In this document: positions 25,752 to 33,899 of the stretch, one piece after another | How positions within the stretch are numbered: position 1 is the first letter of the stretch | Layout: each line of letters starts with the position of its first letter | NCBI GenBank assembly: GCA_949710005.1 | Contig: OX453272.1 | Location: 4,566,673 to 4,630,672, forward strand | DNA: 64,000 nucleotides | Origin: Ricordea florida | Lineage: Eukaryota; Cnidaria; Anthozoa; Corallimorpharia; Ricordeidae | Direction: 5' to 3' | Notes under the pieces: generated by a model | Told to the model about the DNA's origin: nothing | Database searches by the model: none | The model's input: only the letters and a program-made list of their open reading frames with translations | Program-made: the position numbers and the translations under genes

Positions 25752-27014
25752 ATGGCAGAATTACCAGATTTAGATCCAACTGAACTAAATGAACCAAAAG
25801 ATAATGGTGATTTTGATAGAGAAAATATGGAAATGGATCCAATATCATCCACATCTGGGTTAATTAACCCCGATGACGAGGTGGTAGAAACATCTTTTGG
25901 AGGTAGAAAACCATCAAAAATACCAGTTATAGTAACATCTACAACCAGAGATTATGAGAAGGGGGGTGCTATACCTAAATCACCAAAAACTATTTTTAGT
26001 GAACGTGAAAAAAATCAAGATGACTCTGAAATTAGGATTAAATCATATTTTCCTGATGCGAATACTTCTAAGTTTATACACGGGTATGATGAATATGGGC
26101 AATTAACAGTAAAATTGAGTAGGAGAGGAGCAAAAACTTACCCATTATTAAAGGGAGACAAATTGAATGATGAACTTCCTGATACAATCATAAAATCTCT
26201 AGGTGCTGATTATGAAACCATGCTTAGAAAAAATAAGAATCTTTCATTGAAATTGAATAAACTTAATAAAAAAAATATAGAATTACTTAATGAAGTACAA
26301 GGATTGAGAGAAACCACAAAAGTATATCCTTTGGATATTAGTCGATATGAGGAAAAAGAAAAAAAACTTCGCGAATTCATTGAGAAACAACAAATGGAAA
26401 AAGCCGAGAAAATAAGTGTCGAGGAGCAAAAAAATAAAAGACTTTTGGAAGAAATGAAAGGATACAAAGAAGAAATAGACAAATATAAGAGGGGTAAGTC
26501 AAATTTAACAACTTTAGAGCGGGGTAATGAAAGATTACAAGCTGAAGTTGATAAATTTACGGAACTAACAAGAAAGAGTATTATTTACAACCAAGAACAA
26601 ATAGCTGATCTGGAGAGTAAAAATGAAGAAATACTTAAAAATCTATCATTACGAGATCGTGTAAAGTATATCTTCAAAAAGTATGGTTTTACAGTATTTG
26701 CAGTTGTAAGTGCTGTAGGTGTGGTTATTGGTGTTATAGTTTCTAATCTTTCCAAGGGCCTATCCACATTAGGTAAAGGGGTTGGTAATGGTTTTAAAGC
26801 TATTGGTAAAAAACTCGGTGAAATATTACCAGGGATGGTTGGCGCAATAGTCAGCTTTCTATTCAAAACAGCGGGTCAGGTTATTGGTTTTTTAGGCGAG
26901 AACGCTTGGCTTTTGATAATGGCTGTGGTTCTATATTTTGTGGAAAGGGTAAAGAAGAGACCCTCTGGGCCGCGATCGGGCAGAGCCCTCCCCAGCGAAG
27001 CTGGAAGCAAGTAA
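25752..27014 (+). CDS. Coiled-coil protein with C-terminal membrane segments, 420 aa
   Basis: Function unknown. Residues 1-100 are acidic and probably disordered. A long coiled coil runs from about 155 to 300. From about 305 an amphipathic then hydrophobic C-terminal region follows: YGFTVFAVVSAVGVVIGVIV (about 311-330), a Gly/Lys-rich linker (GKGVGNGFKAIGKKLG), a second hydrophobic block through FLFKTAGQVIGFLG and a last membrane helix (NAWLLIMAVVLYFVE). The basic tail is short. The C-terminal pattern recurs, from memory, in other cnidarian Polintons. It may be a virion membrane-active or internal protein; this is inferred from build and context only. Confidence 0.7.
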   Translation: MAELPDLDPTELNEPKDNGDFDRENMEMDPISSTSGLINPDDEVVETSFGGRKPSKIPVIVTSTTRDYEKGGAIPKSPKTIFSEREKNQDDSEIRIKSYFPDANTSKFIHGYDEYGQLTVKLSRRGAKTYPLLKGDKLNDELPDTIIKSLGADYETMLRKNKNLSLKLNKLNKKNIELLNEVQGLRETTKVYPLDISRYEEKEKKLREFIEKQQMEKAEKISVEEQKNKRLLEEMKGYKEEIDKYKRGKSNLTTLERGNERLQAEVDKFTELTRKSIIYNQEQIADLESKNEEILKNLSLRDRVKYIFKKYGFTVFAVVSAVGVVIGVIVSNLSKGLSTLGKGVGNGFKAIGKKLGEILPGMVGAIVSFLFKTAGQVIGFLGENAWLLIMAVVLYFVERVKKRPSGPRSGRALPSEAGSK

Positions 27015-27018
27015 CAAA

Positions 27019-27031
27019 TTTAAAGGTATCA
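27019..27031 (+). promoter_or_regulatory. Promoter-like motif of the 27,053 gene
   Basis: TTTAAAGGTATCA, 21 bases before the ATG. Confidence 0.4.
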
Positions 27032-27052
27032 TGTTGATCAGTAAAATACAAT

Positions 27053-27622
27053 ATGGATGACTACAGTAGAATTTATCCACAATTACCTATGAATGGTGAT
27101 CCAAATAATTTCAGATTACAAAAATCATGCGAAGTACTACAAAATCTTGAGAAGGAAATTAAACATTATGAGGATGTAAGGAAAAAATACAATAGAGCAA
27201 GAGGTATATTTACAAAAATAAGTGTTTGTAGTGGGGTGTTTTCAGTTATACTATCAGCAAGCGGGTTGGGCACCTCTCTTACTGGTTTTGGTGCTGTTGT
27301 CGGCATCCCATTAGGGGCGGTGGGGGGTGTTTGTGGGGCAATATCAGTTGGTTTTGGTGCGGCATCAAAAAGACTTTCACATAAAGTTAGTAAACATGAA
27401 CAAACAGTTTCTCTAGCAAAAGCAAAAGTAAATACCATTCACGACTTGGTTTCAAAAGCACTGAAAGATAACTCTATATCCGACCAAGAATTTTCTCTAA
27501 TCTTATCAGAGGTTGACAAGTTTGAAAAACTAAAACAAGAAATACGGCAAAAATTTAGGAAAGATACAGAAAAAAACTTAAATACTAGAAATACGACTCC
27601 CGCAAAAACCTCGCGAAGCTAG
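27053..27622 (+). pseudogene. Helical membrane protein gene interrupted by Helentron-like insertion
   Basis: Codons 1-177 are element-encoded: a charged coiled-coil N-terminus (about 30-50), a long Gly-rich hydrophobic domain (GVFSVILSASGLGTS to GAISVGFGAAS, about 60-105) and a C-terminal helical region with SDQEFSLILSEVDKFEKLKQ. The last codons before the stop at 27,622 are read from the inserted repeat, which begins at 27,584. Just right of the insertion (from 30,369) a plus-strand frame remains open for about 20-45 codons before the next promoter motif and probably held the original C-terminus. A truncated product of 189 residues could still be made. The family recurs in cnidarian Polintons; function unknown. 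Confidence 0.7.
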
Positions 27623-30368
27623 TTTTTGAAGAAGTCACAATGCTTTTATATTTTATTTTTTATTTGATATTTTTCATGTTAGGGTAATCCCCATTATTTT
27701 ATTTGTTACGCTGTGTTTGGTACACAATTAGTGACACCTGGTGCAAATTACATGATCAGTATACTGCACAACAGAGTGCTTAAAAATTGACCTTTATTTA
27801 GCTCTTTCACTGCCACTGAGAGTGCACCAGAAGGAATAGAAGTAAAATTATTATTGATTCTCTTGACAGGGAATACAGAGTCGATGAGGTATCACAATAA
27901 TATTCACTTAACACAAATTGAAAATGATTGTAAATCTTTTGCAGGTGAAATTTTGAAGAGTTGATATGAATGCTTGTGTTTACCACGGTGTAAGAACCTG
28001 TGTTTTTTTTTTTTAGTTTTATTTTCTTAGTCTGAGTCTACTGCTTTGTCTTCTTTGTTGTACATCACTTTTAAACACAATATGTTCTTACACCGAGGAT
28101 GAGTTGAATGCTCCAATTATTTTTTATTTATGTTTTTTGTTATTATATCAACAGAAGTGTGAGATACAATGTCATTACATAAAATAAAAATTGTGGGTAA
28201 AACAATTGGATTCTACAAAAACTTTAAATAAAGGTTTGGTAATAGTGAGTGCCGACTGTATAGTATGTGGTCGTGCTATTTTTAGGTCATCTCATAAAAA
28301 CAATACATGTAAGAAAGAGTTATTGAAATCTTAATATGTTGATAAAGATTGCTGCACTACATAGTCCTGTAAAAAATAATGTTAAATCAACATCAATCAG
28401 TCAAAAGTGTATACCACATGAAAGTTTAATTGTGCTGTTACAGAAACAGGCAAAATATCCATAACCAACCAGAGAATAGTATATTATTTTGAATACATGA
28501 AAATTTCTATAATAAAAACTGCAGAAGAAAGATTTAATATACGCATGGTATTTCATCAAAAAAGTCATGGCAGGCAAAGGTATTGAACTTGTAACCAATG
28601 ACATATAGTAACGAGAAGCACTATCATTATATTATTATCATTATTATTATCATTACTATTATTATTACTGGTATTGATATTATTATTATTGTTATATTTT
28701 TCACGTTAACATAATATATTTTTATGGGGTGGGATGCATGTCCTAATCTTAGTAAAGGTATTGTTACTCTACTACTACAAGCAATACAAAAATCTTCTTA
28801 ATAGGCTTTCCATCAGAGGTGGTAGTAATCAAAACAGCACCAAACAATACCATTTCTTCTTTAAGGCTTAGAATCTAGTGCAGTCATTTGTCTATAAATT
28901 TTGTGTGGAAAATCATTGAAAGCATAGGGCATTTAGGAAACTTGAAACACTTAATTGTTACTACATACAGCACACTTGCAATGAATATATGAGAAAGATC
29001 ATAAACATTTTGGCATTACAAAATTTATTTTCTTCTTTATAAAGTTTTTCCAGTGTAAAAGGTTAACTGTATGTTGTGGTTGTTATGAAATATTGATATT
29101 TGACATGATGATCATAAAAATAAAGTAAACAGCAGAAAGTAACAAAGTTAATATGTTATGTCTAACTTTTCAAATTAAGGCTTGAATGAACATTTCATTT
29201 GTGAAAAAAGGGCAGAGGTTCTAGATAGCAATATTATCAGGGGAGGGGGGGGGTCATTGCACTCTAAGGTAAAACTGACCCATTGTGAAAAGGCTATGAA
29301 ACTTGTTGTCTCTACGCAATATTATTGAAACCTTTCAATCAGAGAATACATACATATATATATATAGCAAAGAGAAATACTACTCAGAATTCAGTAATCA
29401 CATTTGCTTTATTTTGAAATGATCGCATTGATCACTGATAATATTGCAGAACCAGTACTTTATAGTGACACAGGGTATATATTCTGTTGAAAATGTTTAA
29501 CAGAACTGCTAGATCAAGAAAATTTACAATATTTTCACTGTTGCAATGATATCAGATGACATCGTTATAAATGATTGCTATAACAACTGCAACTCTCTGT
29601 GTTGGGAATTACTTCAAACTGGAAACGCTATCGTTTTATTATGAAAAATACCTATTTACATTCTCTTGTAATCTGTTGGTCGTCTTCCGATTCCGTTTTT
29701 AGACTAATAGAATTATTTTCCAGAGATATCTCCAATCGTTGAAGTCGTTCTTACTCGGTGTCCCTTCTAAGTCGTTTTGCTAAATGTACTACGCCAATAT
29801 ATTTCGTTATGTAATCGTTCACTCATGTCCTGTATTTCCATCAATAACACATTCAAATTCAAAACTAACTTGATTGAATTCCTAGTCCTTTTCCCTGCTG
29901 TTTCGTTTGCCTTTTTCTGGAGCGAGCAGTTGTTGTCTTGGCTGTTGTTATTCTCCCTGCTGTCGTTTCTCTATCCCGGCTTTGAGTCGTGCTTTCCCCG
30001 TGTTGATTTTCACGGTATTCGAACTTACTCGGCGACGATCTCGTGCTAATATTTCTTGAATATCTCGGAGATCATCTTGCTGGGATGTACTTCCAGGACG
30101 AGTGAAATCGATTTCCACAAAATTTACATTACTTTCAAAAAGGCATCAGCGAATAATGGCGGAAATTCAGCAGTTCTCAAGTGCGTTACTATTGCCAGGT
30201 AACCTGGCCTGCGAACGGACACCTTTAAAATATAGATATATATATATATACATATATAAAAACTCTCGGCTCGATTTACTCGGGCTTGCGAGCCACGTGG
30301 TCTGAACCGGAACCGACACGATTAGTAACCTCGCTACGCTCGGCCTTCGGCCTCGCTTCGCGAGGAAT
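27584..30368 (-). mobile_element. Helentron/Helitron-like non-autonomous element, copy 3 inside the Polinton
   Basis: 2,785 bp, inverted relative to copies 1 and 2, with identical termini. Wherever checked along its length it matches copy 2 (10,310-13,094) exactly, including homopolymer runs, so transposition was very recent or one copy was made from the other. It splits the 27,053 gene. No enzyme is encoded. Short open frames in it match those of copy 2 and are not counted as genes. Confidence 0.75.
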
Positions 30369-30531
30369 GAATCAGATAAGAAGAGAAGTTCGCGAAGATC
30401 TATTAAAAGAGTTAACCGGAGGGAAAGAACATTAAAAATTTCATACGAAAGAACAGAAGTGGGTTTTAATTGTTTTGCAGGAGTTAGAAATACTATTGAA
30501 GATTAATACTTTACATCTTATTCTTAATCGA
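30369..30531 (+). pseudogene. Displaced 3' remnant of the interrupted Polinton gene
   Basis: Polinton sequence resumes at the insertion edge. Two frames stay open. One starts with the charged segment QIRREVREDLLKEL and stops near 30,435. Another stops near 30,505. Either could be the original C-terminus depending on how many bases the insertion duplicated. It has no promoter or start of its own. Confidence 0.5.
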
Positions 30532-30547
30532 TCTAAAGATCGTATTA
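30532..30547 (+). promoter_or_regulatory. Promoter-like motif of the 30,569 gene
   Basis: TCTAAAGATCGTATTA, 21 bases before the ATG. Confidence 0.45.
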
Positions 30548-30568
30548 TCTGAAACACAAAAGAATAAG

Positions 30569-32131
30569 ATGTTATTAGACGATTTCAAAACCAGATACCC
30601 AAACGCCAACCTTGATAAATTCACATTTATTAATGATATATATGGTGGATACATTAAATGGAAAGTTAGTGGGGTAACAGTTATGTCAAATGATGATCCT
30701 TCTGGAAAAACCTGGACTGATGATCTTTCTACTAATTTTAAAATAATGTTGCAGGGAGATTTGGGGTTAAGTTTACCGAAAGTGGTTTCATCTTTTCCAA
30801 AGAGTTTAAACATAACCAACCAATCTTATCCAATACCGGCTGTTAATTTTGATGACTTTACAACCGATTTAACAAAAATGCTAACCTTACTGGATATATA
30901 CGTTTCAAATACGAAGAAATTTACAGCAAAGATGAGAAACATATTTACATCTCAAGTTGTAACATTCAAATTTGGAAAGCAAAGTAGAAAATGGTTAAAT
31001 GGGCCTGATATGAATTATTGGCCTCAGCAACTTAACTTTGCGGTATGGTGCGCAACATCTGGATGCGGTATAAGTCCCTTTGAAAATCTAAATTATCCCA
31101 AAGTAGTTAATAGCTTTATAAAATTTCATGTGTATTTCACAATAAGAAGAATATTGTATGAAATGAAACTACCTTTACCCGATGAGCAGCCTTTTGTGAT
31201 AAATAATAATCCATATAGTAAAGTTGCATATCAACGATTGTGCGCAGAATTTGGTGTTAGTACTTCTGGTGACTTTAGATGGAAAGGTGGAAGAAACAAC
31301 GGGTTGGGTGATATATTCCTTGATTATGGCGCAGGATATCGTGGAAGAGGTGGGGGATATCAAAATGTACATATAGTAAGAAATTATGATCATGAAGCAA
31401 ATCAATGGCCCGGTGAAGGCGGTAAATTTGCTGATGACGGTGGTAAGAAAGAAAAGGGCAATCTCATTTCATTTATCCGCAACGATGACTTTGCTGATTT
31501 CAAATATGCTTGGTTTATCCCAACAAGCGGGCATGGTCTAACAAAAGCTGGACTTGGTAGATTAAATCGATCCGCCGAAGCTTTTGTTTACTGCATATTG
31601 GGGGCGCAAGTTAATACTAGAAACTCGATTTATGGTAATGGCGGTGGGGCGATTGAAACACAACAAGAATTCTTGGCCCTATTTGAAAGTAGCGTTATAG
31701 AAAATGATATTTCTAAATCTATTCAAAATTACCAACAATCTGTTCAGGAAACTAAATTAAGACTTGATTTGGCAATCGCTCCAGGTGTTTGGTTGATGCC
31801 AAGCAATATGATTGTTAATACAGAGAGCGTGGTTGGATATAATAACAAGTTGGTTAAAGCTACAGAGGATATGAATTTTGGGGTAAATAATGCATTAAAT
31901 ACCGAAACAAAAACTGTTGGAATAAACCATAATTTAGGATATTCAAAGGTTTCTTTACCTCATAAACCCGAAACAAAACCAAAACCTATAATTCCAAAAG
32001 AAGAAACACAAACAGAGACCCAGCGGGGCGCGGAGCCAGAAAATAAACCCTACCTTCGGTCGGAACATGAAGATAATCTAATAGTATTTATGCTTTTTGG
32101 CGGAGCAATAGCTTGGTTCCTGTTTCGTTAA
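30569..32131 (+). CDS. Large conserved Polinton protein with C-terminal membrane anchor, 520 aa
   Basis: Second largest structural-type gene of the element; no experimentally known function that I recognise. Conserved-looking segments are WPQQLNFAVWCATSGCGIS (about 151-169), FHVYFTIRRILYEM (about 187-200), a Gly/Arg-rich loop (about 232-262), GLTKAGLGRLNRSAEAFVYC (about 325-344) and DLAIAPGVWLMPSNMIVNT (about 395-413). A Pro/Thr/Glu-rich stalk (about 455-495) leads to one terminal membrane helix (VFMLFGGAIAWFLF). The build suggests an anchored virion protein. It is the first gene after the inserted repeat and has its own motif, so it should still be expressed. Confidence 0.8.
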   Translation: MLLDDFKTRYPNANLDKFTFINDIYGGYIKWKVSGVTVMSNDDPSGKTWTDDLSTNFKIMLQGDLGLSLPKVVSSFPKSLNITNQSYPIPAVNFDDFTTDLTKMLTLLDIYVSNTKKFTAKMRNIFTSQVVTFKFGKQSRKWLNGPDMNYWPQQLNFAVWCATSGCGISPFENLNYPKVVNSFIKFHVYFTIRRILYEMKLPLPDEQPFVINNNPYSKVAYQRLCAEFGVSTSGDFRWKGGRNNGLGDIFLDYGAGYRGRGGGYQNVHIVRNYDHEANQWPGEGGKFADDGGKKEKGNLISFIRNDDFADFKYAWFIPTSGHGLTKAGLGRLNRSAEAFVYCILGAQVNTRNSIYGNGGGAIETQQEFLALFESSVIENDISKSIQNYQQSVQETKLRLDLAIAPGVWLMPSNMIVNTESVVGYNNKLVKATEDMNFGVNNALNTETKTVGINHNLGYSKVSLPHKPETKPKPIIPKEETQTETQRGAEPENKPYLRSEHEDNLIVFMLFGGAIAWFLFR

Positions 32132-32134
32132 TGT

Positions 32135-32146
32135 TTTAAAGACCTA
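32135..32146 (+). promoter_or_regulatory. Promoter-like motif of the penton gene
   Basis: TTTAAAGACCTA, 16 bases before the ATG. Confidence 0.4.
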
Positions 32147-32162
32147 ACCTCTACGCGGAAAA

Positions 32163-32798
32163 ATGTTAAGCATTACCATGTACGATTCAGAAACTAGAAT
32201 TTATTTAGATCCTCCTCTGAAAAATCTTCGGGAGATACAGCTTCTGGATTGCAATATAAAAACTAAAAGATTGATTAATTTCAAAGACAAACAGATAATA
32301 TTCAATGATAAGAATCAAGGCTTCATAATAATTCCTCCTGGTACATATTCTCTTCGTAATATTCAATCAATCTTTCTTAATGATCCTGATGGGGAAAAGA
32401 TAACAATAATTGAGACTGATACTGTTGACTATATTTATTCCAATAAGAACTTCAAAATAAAACTTACTAGAGGGTTGGGAATTGGTTTGGGGGTTCCTGA
32501 AGTCATAAATCCAGGTAAATTATACCCCATAAATATTCAGATTAAGGAACCACTGAGACTTATGTGTAGTATAGTTGATAATAAATCTTCATACATTAAT
32601 AAAACTAAAAATGGAGAACTTGTAAAACTATCACCATCAACTCTACTCGCAAACATCCCATCAAAGGATTATCCAACAATTCCAGTTCGAAAATATGATA
32701 GTGTAATAAACCAGTTTGATTTAACCCTTTTAGATAATAAATGGGAAAAACTTGATCTCAAGGGTTCTCCCATAACTTTTAGTTTAAGATTTAGGTAA
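32163..32798 (+). CDS. Minor capsid protein (penton-like, single jelly roll)
   Basis: Would form the fivefold vertices of the capsid. 211 residues, beta-rich. It opens with a strand pair and L-PPLKNLREIQLLDCNI, the wkyv-LLscs-type opening of Polinton/PLV pentons. IIIPPGTYSLRNIQSIF (about 55-72) is the typical IPPGxY strand-helix. It closes with FDLTLLDNKWEKLDLKGSPI-TFSLRF (about 183-210), matching the L.D..G..ldl.G..itf.L end of these proteins. Length is in the usual range (about 170-250). It is last of the plus-strand genes. Recognition is by pattern. Confidence 0.7.
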   Translation: MLSITMYDSETRIYLDPPLKNLREIQLLDCNIKTKRLINFKDKQIIFNDKNQGFIIIPPGTYSLRNIQSIFLNDPDGEKITIIETDTVDYIYSNKNFKIKLTRGLGIGLGVPEVINPGKLYPINIQIKEPLRLMCSIVDNKSSYINKTKNGELVKLSPSTLLANIPSKDYPTIPVRKYDSVINQFDLTLLDNKWEKLDLKGSPITFSLRFR

Positions 32799-32813
32799 AG
32801 TTTTTGTATTTTT

Positions 32814-32847
32814 GTTATGTAACCATTATTTGGGTTATATAACATAA
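32814..32847. terminator. Stem-loop between convergent genes (copy 2)
   Basis: GTTATGTAACC, 8-base loop, GGTTATATAAC and ATAA: the same stem as at 24,781, with a different loop. It lies between the penton gene and the minus-strand 94-aa gene. Confidence 0.55.
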
Positions 32848-32857
32848 TTAGTTCTAA

Positions 32858-33142
32858 TCAATACTGCATCTTTAATTTATTTCTTCTTGAATTTATTTTT
32901 TCCAACATTTCTTCATTGCTTATCTTGGGGTCGTTTTCTATTTCATAAAACTTGGCTACTTTATCTATCTTTTTTCTTATTTCTTCTAATGTAATTACTT
33001 TATCTTCAAATTTTTTATGTTCTTTTTTTAATATATAATTAGCCCTTTTAAAAGACATATTTACCCCCATTTTTTTAGCACAATCCACTAAATCGCTTGG
33101 GCTAATTTTAATAATTTTATATTCTTGATCTTTTTTATTCAT
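32858..33142 (-). CDS. Small charged protein, 94 aa, unknown
   Basis: Lys/Glu-rich helical protein with no family recognised. It starts MNKKDQEYKIIKISPSDLVD, which resembles short DNA-binding accessory proteins, and has predicted helices throughout. It lies between the penton gene (convergent, stem-loop in the gap) and the terminal Cys-rich gene (same strand, 51 bases upstream). The upstream A/T tract lacks a clear TYTAAAG motif, so it may be co-transcribed with the terminal gene. Confidence 0.5.
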   Translation of the reverse strand: MNKKDQEYKIIKISPSDLVDCAKKMGVNMSFKRANYILKKEHKKFEDKVITLEEIRKKIDKVAKFYEIENDPKISNEEMLEKINSRRNKLKMQY

Positions 33143-33193
33143 TTTTTTATTTTATATTTATATATTTAAATAATAATTTCAATTTTATTTTTT

Positions 33194-33685
33194 TTATTTT
33201 CGACATTCTTTACACTTTTGTTTTTGTTTACCATGCTCGCATATTTGTGACCCTCCACATTCTTTACAATATGCCTTCTGTCTGTTGTGTATACATATTT
33301 GGGATCCTCCACATTCTTTACAATGTGTTTTCTGTTTGTTGTGTATACATAATTGGGATCCTCCACACTCTTTACAGTGTGTTTTTTGTATGCTGTGTTT
33401 ACAAAATTTTGATCCTTTACATTCTTTACAACAATATTTAATTTTTTTGTGAATACATAATTGCGACCCGCAACACTCTTTACAAAAATATTTACACTTT
33501 TTATGGATACAATAATATTTATTATTAATAGCGTCTTTTTTAATTTCTTTAATGATTTCCTCCTCTGAAAAATTTTTAATGCTTTTAATTAAATTTTTTT
33601 TATTCATTTTTGTTCGCCCTTTAATTTTCAACTCTTTTGCAATATTTTTTAATTGGTGAAAATGTAAATCATCCACTTGTTCCAT
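33194..33685 (-). CDS. SAP-like plus tandem Cys/His zinc-repeat protein, 163 aa
   Basis: Starts inside the right terminal repeat and shares its first nine residues (MEQVDDLHF) with PolB. Residues 10-40 form a SAP/Rho_N-like helix pair (LKNIAKELKIKGRTKMNKKNL) also like PolB. From about 58 a 19-residue unit of the form C-x-H-x4-K-x2-CKEC-x-GSQ is repeated six times, ending CKECRK. Repeats of this CKECGGSQICEH type are known from giant-virus and related large DNA virus proteins and probably bind zinc; partners are unknown. The promoter motif TTTAAAGATTT lies upstream in the repeat, so it should be co-regulated with PolB. Confidence 0.75.
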   Translation of the reverse strand: MEQVDDLHFHQLKNIAKELKIKGRTKMNKKNLIKSIKNFSEEEIIKEIKKDAINNKYYCIHKKCKYFCKECCGSQLCIHKKIKYCCKECKGSKFCKHSIQKTHCKECGGSQLCIHNKQKTHCKECGGSQICIHNRQKAYCKECGGSQICEHGKQKQKCKECRK

Positions 33686-33894
33686 GTTTAATAAAAATTT
33701 TTACAAATCTTTAAACCGCAAATTCGTCTTTTTCAAAATTAAAAAGTAAATTCATTTTTTTTTCAAATTTTTTGTAAAAAGTTAATAAAAAGTAAATTCT
33801 TTTTTCAAATTTTTTGTAAAAAGTTAAATAAAAAGTAAAGTCGGGTTTCAATAAAAAAAGTAAATTCGTTTAATTTTTACGGTAATATACTACT
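33659..33894 (-). repeat. Right terminal inverted repeat of Polinton
   Basis: Inverted copy of 15,363-15,598 including promoter motif, leader and start of the terminal gene. The few differences lie near the inner end (for example GCGG versus GCGA before TTTAAAGA). Confidence 0.92.
33705..33715 (-). promoter_or_regulatory. Promoter-like motif of the terminal Cys-rich gene
   Basis: TTTAAAGATTT on the minus strand, 19 bases before the ATG, the inverted-repeat partner of the PolB motif. Confidence 0.5.
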
Positions 33895-33899
33895 CCGTC

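Larger units (their letters stand above)
15363..33894. mobile_element. Polinton/Maverick (endogenous virus-like element), full length with one internal insertion
   Basis: 18,532 bp bounded by about 236-bp inverted repeats that begin 5'-AG and end CT-3'. It is flanked by CCGTC at 15,358-15,362 and 33,895-33,899 (5-bp target duplication; it can also be read as 6 bp, TCCGTC, if the final T of the right end is counted as flank). It encodes protein-primed PolB, DD35E integrase, double-jelly-roll MCP, penton-like mCP and A32-like ATPase, the diagnostic Polinton gene set, plus about nine accessory genes, all intronless. Without the 2,785-bp insertion at 27,584 it would be about 15.7 kb, a normal Polinton size. 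Reading frames are otherwise open, so the integration is probably young. Confidence 0.95.

Noticed and set aside
15363..33894. Virophage (mavirus-type) instead of Polinton
   Set aside because: Gene content overlaps, but the metazoan host, long terminal repeats, capsid types and the accessory gene set fit Polintons better. A deeper tree of PolB and MCP would decide.
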